A DNA stretch of 64,000 nt from UBA3064 sp023258775. Lineage in GTDB: Bacteria > Pseudomonadota > Gammaproteobacteria > Burkholderiales > Burkholderiaceae_E. A model generated the notes under the pieces. That model was not told the origin of the DNA, searched no databases, and saw only the letters and a program-made list of their open reading frames with translations. The position numbers and the translations under genes are program-made. The DNA lies in contig JBIKXS010000011.1 of NCBI GenBank assembly GCA_044355655.1, positions 1-64,000 of the forward strand, given 5' to 3'. How positions within the stretch are numbered: position 1 is the first letter of the stretch; each line of letters begins with the position of its first letter. Of this stretch, positions 32,531-41,557 are shown piece by piece.

Positions 32531-34843
32531 ATGGATCCACAGCTTCGCAGAGCAGCCCTCGAGTACCACGAACAGGGAAGGCCGGGCAAAATCTCGGTTG
32601 AACCTACCAAGCAATTAACCAATCAACGCGATCTTGCGCTGGCCTACAGCCCGGGTGTGGCTGCTGCATGTGAAGAAATTGTGAAGGATCCCGCCAATGC
32701 ATTTCGCTATACAGGTCGGGCTAACCTGGTTGGTGTTGTAACCAATGGGACTGCAGTCCTTGGTCTGGGTGATATCGGCCCTCTCGCCGGAAAACCAGTG
32801 ATGGAAGGGAAAGCAGTTTTATTCAAAAAATTCGCGGGCATCGATGTTTTTGATATTGAAATCAATGAGAAAGATCCGGCAAAACTTGTTGAAATCATTG
32901 CAGCACTCGAACCAACATTTGGGGGCATCAACCTTGAAGACATCAAGGCGCCTGACTGCTTTGAAGTTGAGCGTAAGTTGCGCAGCCGGATGAAAATTCC
33001 AGTGTTTCACGACGATCAGCACGGCACCGCCATTGTGGTCGGTGCTGCACTGAGTAATGGCTTAAAGGTCGTTGGCAAGCGTATGAAGGATGTGAAGCTT
33101 GTGACCAGCGGTGCTGGCGCCGCTGCTTTGGCCTGCCTCGATTTACTTGTTGATCTCGGCTTGCCGATCGAAAACATTTGGGTCACTGATCTTGCAGGTG
33201 TGGTTTACGAAGGCCGCAAAGAGTTGATGGATCCAGACAAAGAACGCTTTGCCAAGAAGACAGAGGCACGAAGTCTGATGGAAGTCATCAAAGATGCTGA
33301 TGTATTTCTGGGCTTATCAGCGGGTGGTGTCCTGAAGCCGGAGATGCTCAAGCAAATGGCCCCCAATCCCCTGGTGTTTGCATTGGCCAATCCCGAGCCT
33401 GAAATCAGCCCCGACCTGGCAAAAGCGGCGCGCCCCGATGCGGTGATTGCAACAGGTCGTACCGACTACCCGAATCAGGTCAACAACGTCTTGTGCTTTC
33501 CCTTCATTTTTCGTGGCGCGCTTGATGTGGGCGCGACAACGATTACCCGGGAAATGGAGATCGCAGCCGTAGGCGCTGTCGCCGATTTGGCTCGAGAGGA
33601 ACAATCCGAGGTCGTTACTGCCGCCTACGGGACGCAAGGTCTCAGCTTTGGCCCCGATTACCTCATTCCGAAACCCTTCGATCCGCGATTGATTGCCAGA
33701 GTTGCGCCCGCGGTCGCGAAGGCTGCCATGGATGCTGGCGTTGCAAGCCGTCCAATCGAAGACTTCGACGCATACCGTAGCAACTTAGAGCAATTTGTCT
33801 ACCGTTCAGGCAACTTCATGAAACCCATCTTTGCAGCAGCCCGTCGGGCAGCGACCAAGCGTGTGGTTTATGCGGAAGGTGAGGACGAGCGGATTTTGCG
33901 AGCTGCTCAAGTCGTGATCGATGAGGGTGTGGCTCAGCCAATCCTTGTTGGCCGCCCGGCAGTGATCGAATCGAGAATTCAGAAACTTGGTCTTCGCATC
34001 AAGCCTGGCGTCGATTTTGAGGTGGTCAATCCGGAACGAGACGACCGCTATCGGGTCTACTGGCAGGCATACCACCGCTTAACCAATCGTAAAGGGGTTA
34101 CCGAGCAATATGCGCAGATCGAATTGCGTCGCCGCTTCACCCTCATCGGGGCCCTAATGGTCCACCTTGGTGAAGCAGATGGCATGATTTGCGGCACCTT
34201 TGGTTCTTACGCATCGCATCTTGGCTACATCGATCAGGTGATTGGCAAGCGCAAAGGTGTTCATAGCTACGGTGCGATGAACACCGTGTTATTGCCTGGG
34301 CGGCAGCTTACCCTGGTTGACACCCATGTGAATCACGATCCGAGTGCTGAACAGGTCGCCGAATTAACGATGCTTGCTGCAGAACATCTCGCCCAGAAAG
34401 GGGTGCAGCCAAAGGTCGCTCTTTTATCCCATTCGAATTTTGGGACCTCGGATCTGCCAGCCGCGAGCAAGATGCGTGAGGCGCTCGCCATACTGCGTGC
34501 CCGTGGGGTGGACTTTGAGCTTGATGGTGAAATGCATGCTGATGCAGCGCTTGATCCCGCCTACCGTCGCACGATTCTGCCCGATTCGAGCCTTACGGGC
34601 GAAGCCAATCTCTTGGTGATGCCAACGCTTGACGCAGCCAATGTAGCCTATAACCTGCTCAAAGTTGCAGCTGGCAATAATGTTGCTATTGGACCGGTTT
34701 TACTGGGTGCTGCGGCGCCTGTGCACATACTCACCCCATCAGCGACCGTCAGGCGTATCGTGAATATGACTGCATGGACTGTTTCTGATATCCATGCTCA
34801 AACCCAGCGCGAGGCATGCTTGCTCTTAAGTCCGGCGGGCTGA
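32531..34843 (+). CDS. maeB: NADP-dependent malic enzyme with phosphotransacetylase-like C-terminal domain
   Basis: A 770-residue MaeB-type enzyme from the ATG at 32531 with GGGAGA upstream. The N-terminal half holds LAYSPGVAAACEEI, TNGTAVLGLGDIGPLAGKPV, metal-binding E-D-I-K-A-P-D, and FHDDQHGTAI. The C-terminal 330 residues resemble phosphotransacetylase (YAEGEDERILRAAQV) and act as a regulatory domain bound by acetyl-CoA in known cases. It converts malate to pyruvate with NADPH. It is likely transcribed from its own promoter. Confidence 0.96.
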   Translation: MDPQLRRAALEYHEQGRPGKISVEPTKQLTNQRDLALAYSPGVAAACEEIVKDPANAFRYTGRANLVGVVTNGTAVLGLGDIGPLAGKPVMEGKAVLFKKFAGIDVFDIEINEKDPAKLVEIIAALEPTFGGINLEDIKAPDCFEVERKLRSRMKIPVFHDDQHGTAIVVGAALSNGLKVVGKRMKDVKLVTSGAGAAALACLDLLVDLGLPIENIWVTDLAGVVYEGRKELMDPDKERFAKKTEARSLMEVIKDADVFLGLSAGGVLKPEMLKQMAPNPLVFALANPEPEISPDLAKAARPDAVIATGRTDYPNQVNNVLCFPFIFRGALDVGATTITREMEIAAVGAVADLAREEQSEVVTAAYGTQGLSFGPDYLIPKPFDPRLIARVAPAVAKAAMDAGVASRPIEDFDAYRSNLEQFVYRSGNFMKPIFAAARRAATKRVVYAEGEDERILRAAQVVIDEGVAQPILVGRPAVIESRIQKLGLRIKPGVDFEVVNPERDDRYRVYWQAYHRLTNRKGVTEQYAQIELRRRFTLIGALMVHLGEADGMICGTFGSYASHLGYIDQVIGKRKGVHSYGAMNTVLLPGRQLTLVDTHVNHDPSAEQVAELTMLAAEHLAQKGVQPKVALLSHSNFGTSDLPAASKMREALAILRARGVDFELDGEMHADAALDPAYRRTILPDSSLTGEANLLVMPTLDAANVAYNLLKVAAGNNVAIGPVLLGAAAPVHILTPSATVRRIVNMTAWTVSDIHAQTQREACLLLSPAG

Positions 34844-34846
34844 TAC

Positions 34847-35818
34847 CTATGAAGTCCAGCGGGGTGAGGCAGGCTTTGCCCAATCGCCCCAAGCAGCCTG
34901 AATCGCTGCGATCGCAGCCATGGCAGCGGTTTCAGTGCGAAGTGTTCGCGGGCCAAGATGGATGGCATCGAAGCCGGCTTGCTTGGCGGCCAACACCTCA
35001 CTATCGCTCAGGCCCGCCTCGGGGCCAACGAGAAGGGTGAGAAGCCTTTTTGGGGTTTGGTTATGGCAATTTTGCGCAGCATCATGTGGAAGTCCGGATC
35101 CGCCTTTTGGGGGAGATTGGCCGCTCGGTAGCGTACGGCTAGCCTGCAATATTTGACTTTGTTGTGTGTGCTGGAGATCATTCTCTAACTTACTTGATAA
35201 AACGTCGATAAGTGATTGATTGGCATATGGATCAAGCATCCATCGAAAGTTTGCTGGCGCGAAGTCGTTAGCCTTTTTTTCGGCCGCGCTGATCGTCCCG
35301 TGGAGTGCTGAAGCGAGATCTTGCGGTTGATGAATGATGGGGAGCCAAGGGTTAGCCGATTGCATGCACGCTGCCTGTGCAACCATTTGCCAGTGTCTGA
35401 CTTTGTTTTCGGCCCTTGTGCTGTCGATACGACTGACACTTCGCTCGCAGTTCACTGGCAAGAAGGCATTGAGCCCAAGTTCCACGCCTTTTTGTAGGCT
35501 GAAATCCATGTGATCGGCAGCACTCAGCCCTTGAATCAGCTGAATCTGAAGCGCGCTTGGAGGCACAAAATAATGAGCCTCGATTTGAAGGGCGGCCTGA
35601 TCCTTGCTCAGCGAGATAATGGTCGTCTTGTAGCAATGACCACTGCCATCGAGTAGTTCAAGTTGCCCGCCAACTTGTAGTCGCAAGACACGAAAAAGAT
35701 GATGGGCTTGATCCCGATCAAGGCTGACGCGATCTGCTGTGAGCGCAAGCCCCTCAGGCTGCGCGAGCTTGGGAAGCAGAAGTCTGGCTTGATGGCGTCG
35801 AGCGGCGCGGTGTTTCAT
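34847..35818 (-). CDS. rsmE: 16S rRNA (uracil-1498)-N3-methyltransferase RsmE, with inserted linker
   Basis: A 323-residue RsmE from the ATG at 35818. The SPOUT/TrmD-type core is clear: HHLFRVLRLQVG (PUA-like part), QGLSAADHMDFSLQKGVELGL, then LLVGPEAGLSDSE and LGPRTLRTETAAMAAI, the SAM-binding knot. Between roughly residues 200 and 262 sits a low-complexity Gln/Ser/Pro/Gly stretch that ordinary RsmE (about 240 residues) lacks. It methylates 16S rRNA U1498. Its start lies inside the 3' end of the speD-speE fusion gene (65-base overlap), so the two are probably coupled. Confidence 0.92.
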   Translation of the reverse strand: MKHRAARRHQARLLLPKLAQPEGLALTADRVSLDRDQAHHLFRVLRLQVGGQLELLDGSGHCYKTTIISLSKDQAALQIEAHYFVPPSALQIQLIQGLSAADHMDFSLQKGVELGLNAFLPVNCERSVSRIDSTRAENKVRHWQMVAQAACMQSANPWLPIIHQPQDLASALHGTISAAEKKANDFAPANFRWMLDPYANQSLIDVLSSKLENDLQHTQQSQILQASRTLPSGQSPPKGGSGLPHDAAQNCHNQTPKRLLTLLVGPEAGLSDSEVLAAKQAGFDAIHLGPRTLRTETAAMAAIAAIQAAWGDWAKPASPRWTS

Positions 35819-37070
35819 CGTGTGCGTATAACAGGCGCTTGAAGTAATTGGGTAAAGCAAATAGGGCCGGGTGAATCTCGGGGTTGTAGTAAGAAAGATC
35901 CTTGAGATGGTTTACCTTCAATCTTTCTTCAACAAGTTGTGCCGAACATAAGCGGGGATCAGTTTGCTCGCTGCAAATGGCCATCGACCAGTAGCTGCCG
36001 TAAAGAGGAACGTAAAGCCCCAGTGGGGCTACATGCTTGAACTGCCGACGCAGCGCTGCATGAAGGGATGCAACCGCTTCGGGTTTGAAAATCGGTGCTC
36101 CCGTATGGAGCACCATTGCGCCTTGGGGTTTGAGGCGCTGGCGAATCGCAGCGAAATTTGCTTCGGAATAAAGGGCTTGAGCGGGCGTGTCAGGGTCGGT
36201 GAGATCGAGAATGACAAGGTCAAAGCTATCCTGAGTTTGGGCGACAAAGGCAAAGCCATCGCCGATTCGAACATCAACGCGCGGGTCGTCGAGTGCGCCA
36301 CGATGGATTGCTCCGAAATATCGGCGCGAAATCCGAATCACTGCCTCATCGAGTTCAGCGATCACAACCCTTTCAATACTCGGATACTTTAGTAATTCTT
36401 CCGCCGAACCGCCATCGCCACCACCGAGAATTAGCGCGTGCTTTGGTGAGCCGATCGCAATCGCCGCTGGATGGATCATCGCCTCGTGATAAAAGAATTC
36501 ATCTCGCTCGGAGGTCATGTAGTCGCCGTCGAGTCGAAAGAGGTTTCCAAACTGGGGGCTTTCAAAGACCTCGATGAGTTGGTACGCACTTTGCTCACGA
36601 TGCAGGAGCCTGCCGAGTTGATAACCATAACGGCTATAGCGATTGAGTTGCTCATCGCCCCAACGGGCTGGCGGCTCCTCGCTTGGCGATCGAAATTGCG
36701 CTTCCCCTCGTTGAATTTGCTGCCGGACAATACCTTGCGGGCCAAAAAGCTTGATCAGAGCCTGCAGCAGTGATTCGGCCTTTGCGGTGTTATCGGTGGA
36801 GAAATTGCAAACATACACGTCAAGCGTGACGGCTGACTGCTCTGGCCATGTGTGAAGTGCCAGATGTGATTCAGCCAATAAGACCATACCAGTAACACCG
36901 CCTGGCTTTCCCTCAAAGTCTGGGAACCGATGAAAACGATCGGCCACAGCGCTCAGTCCGGCGGCCTCCACGAGGTCGAGACAATATTGACGCAGACATA
37001 AGGGGTCGCAAAGCAGTTCCTCAGGGGACTGGCAGGCGGACAAATCAGCGGTGAGATGAAGACCTTGCAT
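35754..37070 (-). CDS. bifunctional S-adenosylmethionine decarboxylase-spermidine synthase fusion
   Basis: A 438-residue fusion. Residues 1-125 are a SpeH-type AdoMet decarboxylase; the self-cleavage Ser68 in LLAESHLALHTWPE, His73 and Cys88 are spaced as Ser63, His68 and Cys83 of the Thermotoga enzyme. Residues about 140-420 are spermidine synthase: LILGGGDGGSAEELLK, the acidic VIAELDEAVI and ILDLTDPDTPAQ. One chain would make decarboxylated AdoMet and use it with putrescine. Pyruvoyl formation would split it into an N-terminal beta chain and the rest. It is leftward; rsmE overlaps its end. Decarboxylase relatives that use ornithine or arginine also exist, so activity needs testing. Confidence 0.93.
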   Translation of the reverse strand: MQGLHLTADLSACQSPEELLCDPLCLRQYCLDLVEAAGLSAVADRFHRFPDFEGKPGGVTGMVLLAESHLALHTWPEQSAVTLDVYVCNFSTDNTAKAESLLQALIKLFGPQGIVRQQIQRGEAQFRSPSEEPPARWGDEQLNRYSRYGYQLGRLLHREQSAYQLIEVFESPQFGNLFRLDGDYMTSERDEFFYHEAMIHPAAIAIGSPKHALILGGGDGGSAEELLKYPSIERVVIAELDEAVIRISRRYFGAIHRGALDDPRVDVRIGDGFAFVAQTQDSFDLVILDLTDPDTPAQALYSEANFAAIRQRLKPQGAMVLHTGAPIFKPEAVASLHAALRRQFKHVAPLGLYVPLYGSYWSMAICSEQTDPRLCSAQLVEERLKVNHLKDLSYYNPEIHPALFALPNYFKRLLYAHDETPRRSTPSSQTSASQARAA

Positions 37071-37247
37071 CGTATTTTTGATCCTTCGTCTGAATTATAA
37101 GTCCGCGATCATCAATCCACGAGCTTCAGGGCCATGATGCGCTGCTCGACAGCTAGCGTTGGGTGGGGCGTTTTCTCGATGGATCCCTAACCGTACAAGC
37201 CAGCGCGCTTTGATACCATCGACAGGTTTAGCACCCAGGTTTCGCTC

Positions 37248-39329
37248 ATGACAACAACCAAAACCATCCAATCACGCCTTAGTGCGATTGATCAGCGCCA
37301 ATTCAAACCAATGGCCAACGCACTGAGAATTCTGGCCATGGATGCCGTTCAAGCGGCAAACTCAGGTCACCCCGGCATGCCAATGGGCATGGCCGATATT
37401 GCCTTCGCACTCTGGAAGGGCCATTTAAAGCACAACCCTAAAAACCCACAATGGGCAAACCGTGACCGCTTTGTGCTCTCCAACGGCCATGGTTCGATGC
37501 TGCTGTATGGCCTTTTGCACCTGAGTGGTTATGACTTGCCGCTCGAGGAACTGAAACAATTTCGCCAGCTTCATAGCCGCACGCCTGGCCATCCCGAACA
37601 GGGGCTAACGGCGGGCGTTGAAACAACGACAGGACCCCTCGGTCAGGGTTTGGCAAACGCAGTCGGTATGGCTCTCGCTGAGCGTTTACTCGCTGCCGAA
37701 TTCAACCGCGATGGCCTGCCTGCCTTGGTAGACCACCACACCTACGCCTTTGTTGGCGATGGCTGCTTCATGGAGGGGATTAGCCACGAGGTGTGCTCCT
37801 TGGCTGGTACCTGGCGTTTGTCCAAGTTGATTACCCTCTATGACGACAACGGCATCTCCATCGATGGCGAGGTGAAGCATTGGTTTAGCGATGACACTGC
37901 GGCACGCTTTAAAGCCTATGGATGGCGTGTGATTGGGCCCATCGATGGTCATGACGCAAGCGCTGTCGACCGTGCGTTGATGGAGGCTCGATCAGGGTCA
38001 ACTGCTGACCTTGGGCCCTGCCTCATTATTTGCCGCACGCTCATCGGTGCTGGCGCTGCAAGCAAGGCCGGAAGTGCGAAAACCCACGGCGAGCCGCTTG
38101 GCAAGGAAGAAATTGCTGCAACAAAGGCAGCAATGAACTGGTCAGGGGAAGCCTTTGAGATTCCATCAGCGCTGCGGCAATTATGGGATGAACAAGCGCA
38201 TGGCGAGCAGCTCGAGCAGCAATGGCAGGCGGTGCTTGAAGCCTATCAAGCGAAGGAACCCGATTTGCTTGCGCATTTTCAGCGACGGGTTTCGGGTGTG
38301 TTACCCGCCGATTGGCCCCAAATCGCTGCTCGTGCCATCGACGATGCTGCAAAGCGCAACGCAGCGGGCGAAAAAGTAGCCACGCGCAAAGCCTCGCAAA
38401 ATGTTTTGCAAGTGCTCGGTCCTGCTTTAAGTGACTTGATTGGTGGCTCAGCTGACCTGACGGGGAGCAATCTGACCGACTTTAAGGATTGCGGTGCTTT
38501 GCGGATTGATGCCAACGGGCTCAAGCCCGGTCGACACATTAACTACGGTGTTCGCGAATTTGGGATGGCGGCCATCATGAATGGTATGGCCTTGCATACC
38601 GGTTTCATTCCCTACGGGGGCACCTTCCTCACATTCAGCGACTACTCGCGTAATGCCTTGCGTATGGCCGCTTTGATGCGCCAGCGTGTGATCCACGTGT
38701 TTACCCACGATTCGATTGGGCTTGGCGAAGACGGGCCTACCCATCAGCCAATCGAACACGCAGCCAGTTTGCGTCTCATTCCCAATCTTGATGTGTGGCG
38801 CCCAGCCGACGCGATCGAAACGGCTATCGCTTGGACATCTGCAATCCACCGTCAACAAGGGCCAAGCGCCTTATTACTGACACGACAGGCTGTGCCAATT
38901 CTTGAACTCGACGCCGCGCAGCGGATCGCCGCCTCACGAGGTGCCTATGTTTGTAGGGATCACGAGCAAGCGCTTGCCAGCATCCTGGCTAGCGGGTCGG
39001 AACTTGGCATTGCGCTTGAAGCCGCTGAGCTTCTGGCCAAAGCATCGATTGCAGTTCGCGTGGTCTCGATGCCGTCTTCAAGTCTTTTCGATCGGCAGGA
39101 TCTGGCCTGGAAGGAGCAGGTCTTAGGCAAGCATCCAAGAATTGCCATTGAGGCCGGTGTTCCCGATGGTTGGTGGAAGTACGGTTGCGCCGATGTGCTC
39201 GGTTTGAGTCAGTTCGGTGAGTCTGCCCCTGCGCATGTGCTCTATGAACATTTCGGCCTCACGGCCAAGGCGCTCGCCGAACGGGTGCGTCATTGCATTT
39301 CAACTAGCGCCATGTCGGGGAGGGCATAA
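37248..39329 (+). CDS. tkt: transketolase
   Basis: A 693-residue transketolase of full length. It has HPGMPMGMADIAFALW, the TTGPLGQG and thiamine-site VGDGCFMEGISHEVCSLAG, then DSIGLGEDGPTHQPIEH and DVWRPADAIE. It moves two-carbon units between sugar phosphates in the pentose phosphate pathway. It leads the rightward central-carbon operon tkt-gap-pgk-pyk-fba; its stop is three bases from the gap ATG. Confidence 0.98.
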   Translation: MTTTKTIQSRLSAIDQRQFKPMANALRILAMDAVQAANSGHPGMPMGMADIAFALWKGHLKHNPKNPQWANRDRFVLSNGHGSMLLYGLLHLSGYDLPLEELKQFRQLHSRTPGHPEQGLTAGVETTTGPLGQGLANAVGMALAERLLAAEFNRDGLPALVDHHTYAFVGDGCFMEGISHEVCSLAGTWRLSKLITLYDDNGISIDGEVKHWFSDDTAARFKAYGWRVIGPIDGHDASAVDRALMEARSGSTADLGPCLIICRTLIGAGAASKAGSAKTHGEPLGKEEIAATKAAMNWSGEAFEIPSALRQLWDEQAHGEQLEQQWQAVLEAYQAKEPDLLAHFQRRVSGVLPADWPQIAARAIDDAAKRNAAGEKVATRKASQNVLQVLGPALSDLIGGSADLTGSNLTDFKDCGALRIDANGLKPGRHINYGVREFGMAAIMNGMALHTGFIPYGGTFLTFSDYSRNALRMAALMRQRVIHVFTHDSIGLGEDGPTHQPIEHAASLRLIPNLDVWRPADAIETAIAWTSAIHRQQGPSALLLTRQAVPILELDAAQRIAASRGAYVCRDHEQALASILASGSELGIALEAAELLAKASIAVRVVSMPSSSLFDRQDLAWKEQVLGKHPRIAIEAGVPDGWWKYGCADVLGLSQFGESAPAHVLYEHFGLTAKALAERVRHCISTSAMSGRA

Positions 39330-39332
39330 GTT

Positions 39333-40346
39333 ATGACCATTCGGGTTGCGATCAACGGGTATGGAAGGATCGGCCGCAATATTTTGAGGGCCCATTACGA
39401 GTCGGGAAAAAGCCACCCGATTGAAATTGTGGCGATCAATGACTTGGGGGATCCTCAGACCAATGCCCACCTTACCCGTTATGACACGGCACATGGGCGG
39501 TTTCCTGGTGAGGTAAGCGTCGATGGTGATGCCATGCGGGTCAATGGCGATCCGATCAAAGTACTCGCCAAGCGCAACCCCGCAGATCTACCCTGGGCTG
39601 AGCTTGGTGTGGATGTGGTGCTCGAGTGCACTGGCTTCTTTACGAGTAAAGAAAAGGCCTCTGCCCATCTTCACGGTGGTGCGAAAAAGGTCGTGATTTC
39701 GGCACCCGGGGGCAAAGATGTTGACGCGACTATAGTCTATGGCGTGAATCACCAAATCCTTCGTGCTTCGCATCAGGTGATTTCGAATGCGTCCTGCACA
39801 ACGAACTGCCTCGCGCCGCTGGTCAAGCCCTTGCACGACGTGATCGGCCTTGAAACAGGGCTTATGACCACGATCCACGCCTACACCAACGACCAAGTGC
39901 TCACCGATGTTTATCACGAGGATTTGCGCCGTGCGCGTTCGGCAACCATGTCGATGATTCCTACCAAGACCGGTGCTGCGGCGGCTGTGGGCCTGGTACT
40001 GCCCGAGCTCAACGGCAAGCTCGACGGTTACGCCATGCGCGTACCCACGATTAATGTTTCGATGGTCGATTTGTCCTTTGTCGCGATGCGTGACAGCTCA
40101 GCAGAGGAGGTCAATGCCATCCTTAAGACTGCAAGCGAGGGCAGCTTAAAGGGCATTCTTGCCTACAACACAGAGCCTCTGGTTTCGGTGGATTTCAATC
40201 ACAATCCGGCAAGTTCAATCGTCGATGCAAGTTTAACGAAGGTTTCGGGTCGCCTCGTGAAGGTCTCAAGTTGGTACGACAATGAATGGGGATTTTCAAA
40301 TCGTATGCTGGACACCACGCTCGCATTGATGAGTGCCGGGCATTAA
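39333..40346 (+). CDS. gap: type I glyceraldehyde-3-phosphate dehydrogenase
   Basis: A 337-residue GAPDH. The Rossmann start is MTIRVAINGYGRIGRNILR; the catalytic Cys is in SNASCTTNCLAPL, with His in the usual position, and WYDNEWGFSNRMLD is near the end. It interconverts glyceraldehyde 3-phosphate and 1,3-bisphosphoglycerate. It follows tkt by three bases and precedes pgk by about 19, so it is in the same operon. Confidence 0.98.
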   Translation: MTIRVAINGYGRIGRNILRAHYESGKSHPIEIVAINDLGDPQTNAHLTRYDTAHGRFPGEVSVDGDAMRVNGDPIKVLAKRNPADLPWAELGVDVVLECTGFFTSKEKASAHLHGGAKKVVISAPGGKDVDATIVYGVNHQILRASHQVISNASCTTNCLAPLVKPLHDVIGLETGLMTTIHAYTNDQVLTDVYHEDLRRARSATMSMIPTKTGAAAAVGLVLPELNGKLDGYAMRVPTINVSMVDLSFVAMRDSSAEEVNAILKTASEGSLKGILAYNTEPLVSVDFNHNPASSIVDASLTKVSGRLVKVSSWYDNEWGFSNRMLDTTLALMSAGH

Positions 40347-40365
40347 GCGATAGGAGTTGCCCCTG

Positions 40366-41556
40366 ATGCGATTCAAGCGCTTAGAAGATCAGGACCTTGC
40401 TGGGAAACGGGTCTTCATTCGTGCCGATTTAAATGTCCCAATCGATCAATGCGGGGCGATTAGTGATGACACCCGCATTAGGGCATCCTTGCCGGCTATT
40501 CGTTTGGCGAAGGAAGGTGGCGCTTGCGTCATGGTGACCTCCCATCTTGGCCGACCCGAAGAAGGTGTGTGCCGCGAAGAGGATTCGCTAGCGCCGGTGG
40601 CAAGAAGGCTTGCTGAGCTTTTAGCTGCGCCGGTGGCCTTAATCAAGGACTGGATCCATGGCGTGCCAGCACTGCAGCCTGGGCAAGTCGTTGTGCTGGA
40701 AAACTGCCGATGCAATCAAGGCGAAAAGAAAAATGATCCCGAACTGGCAAAGCGCATGGCATCGCTTTGCGATATTTATGTTAACGACGCCTTCGGCACT
40801 GCGCATCGCGCAGAGGCAACGACGCATGGGATCGCTGCCTTTGCGCCGATAGCCTGTGCCGGCCCTTTAATGGCAGCTGAACTCGATGCGCTCGGACGAG
40901 CATTGGCAGCACCGGCGCGTCCGCTCGTTGCCATCGTTGCAGGCTCAAAGGTTTCTACCAAGCTCAGCATTTTGCAAAGCCTTGCACATAAAGTTGACCG
41001 TTTAATTGTGGGTGGCGGTATCGCCAACAGCTTTCTTGCCGCATCGGGCTATGACATCGGAGCATCCTTAGCCGAGCGCGATTTGCTTGATGAGGCAAGA
41101 ACGGTCATCGAAGCCATGCGGGCGCGTGGCGCCGAAGTACCTCTGCCCGTTGATGTTGTGCTTGCCAAACGATTTGCAGCGGATGCCGAATATCGGATCG
41201 TCGAATTGCATCCGGGTGAGGCCTGTGTTGAGGCTGATGAGATGATTCTTGACATTGGCCCTAAAACAGCGCGGGCGCTTGCGCAAACGCTTGAATCTGC
41301 CGGAACCATTGTGTGGAATGGCCCAGTGGGTGTTTTTGAGTTTGACGCTTTTTCTGCGGGTACCAAGACGATTGCAAGGGCTATTGCTTCATCAAAGGGC
41401 TTTTCGATTGCGGGCGGGGGCGATACGCTATCGGCTATTGCCAAATTTGGGGTCGCCGATCAGATGGGCTATATCTCTACCGGAGGCGGCGCCTTTTTGG
41501 AGTTCTTAGAGGGCAAACCTTTGCCCGCCATAACCGCCCTCATGGAGCGAAGCTGA
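40366..41556 (+). CDS. pgk: phosphoglycerate kinase
   Basis: A 396-residue PGK from the ATG at 40366 with AGGAG about nine bases upstream; a TTG at 40357 lies directly on that site and is rejected. It shows GKRVFIRADLNVPID, VTSHLGRPEEG, LLENCRCNQGEKKND-like VVLENCRCN, and a GGGDTLSAIAKFG nucleotide site. It transfers phosphate from 1,3-bisphosphoglycerate to ADP. pyk starts one base after its stop. Confidence 0.97.
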   Translation: MRFKRLEDQDLAGKRVFIRADLNVPIDQCGAISDDTRIRASLPAIRLAKEGGACVMVTSHLGRPEEGVCREEDSLAPVARRLAELLAAPVALIKDWIHGVPALQPGQVVVLENCRCNQGEKKNDPELAKRMASLCDIYVNDAFGTAHRAEATTHGIAAFAPIACAGPLMAAELDALGRALAAPARPLVAIVAGSKVSTKLSILQSLAHKVDRLIVGGGIANSFLAASGYDIGASLAERDLLDEARTVIEAMRARGAEVPLPVDVVLAKRFAADAEYRIVELHPGEACVEADEMILDIGPKTARALAQTLESAGTIVWNGPVGVFEFDAFSAGTKTIARAIASSKGFSIAGGGDTLSAIAKFGVADQMGYISTGGGAFLEFLEGKPLPAITALMERS

Positions 41557-41557
41557 C

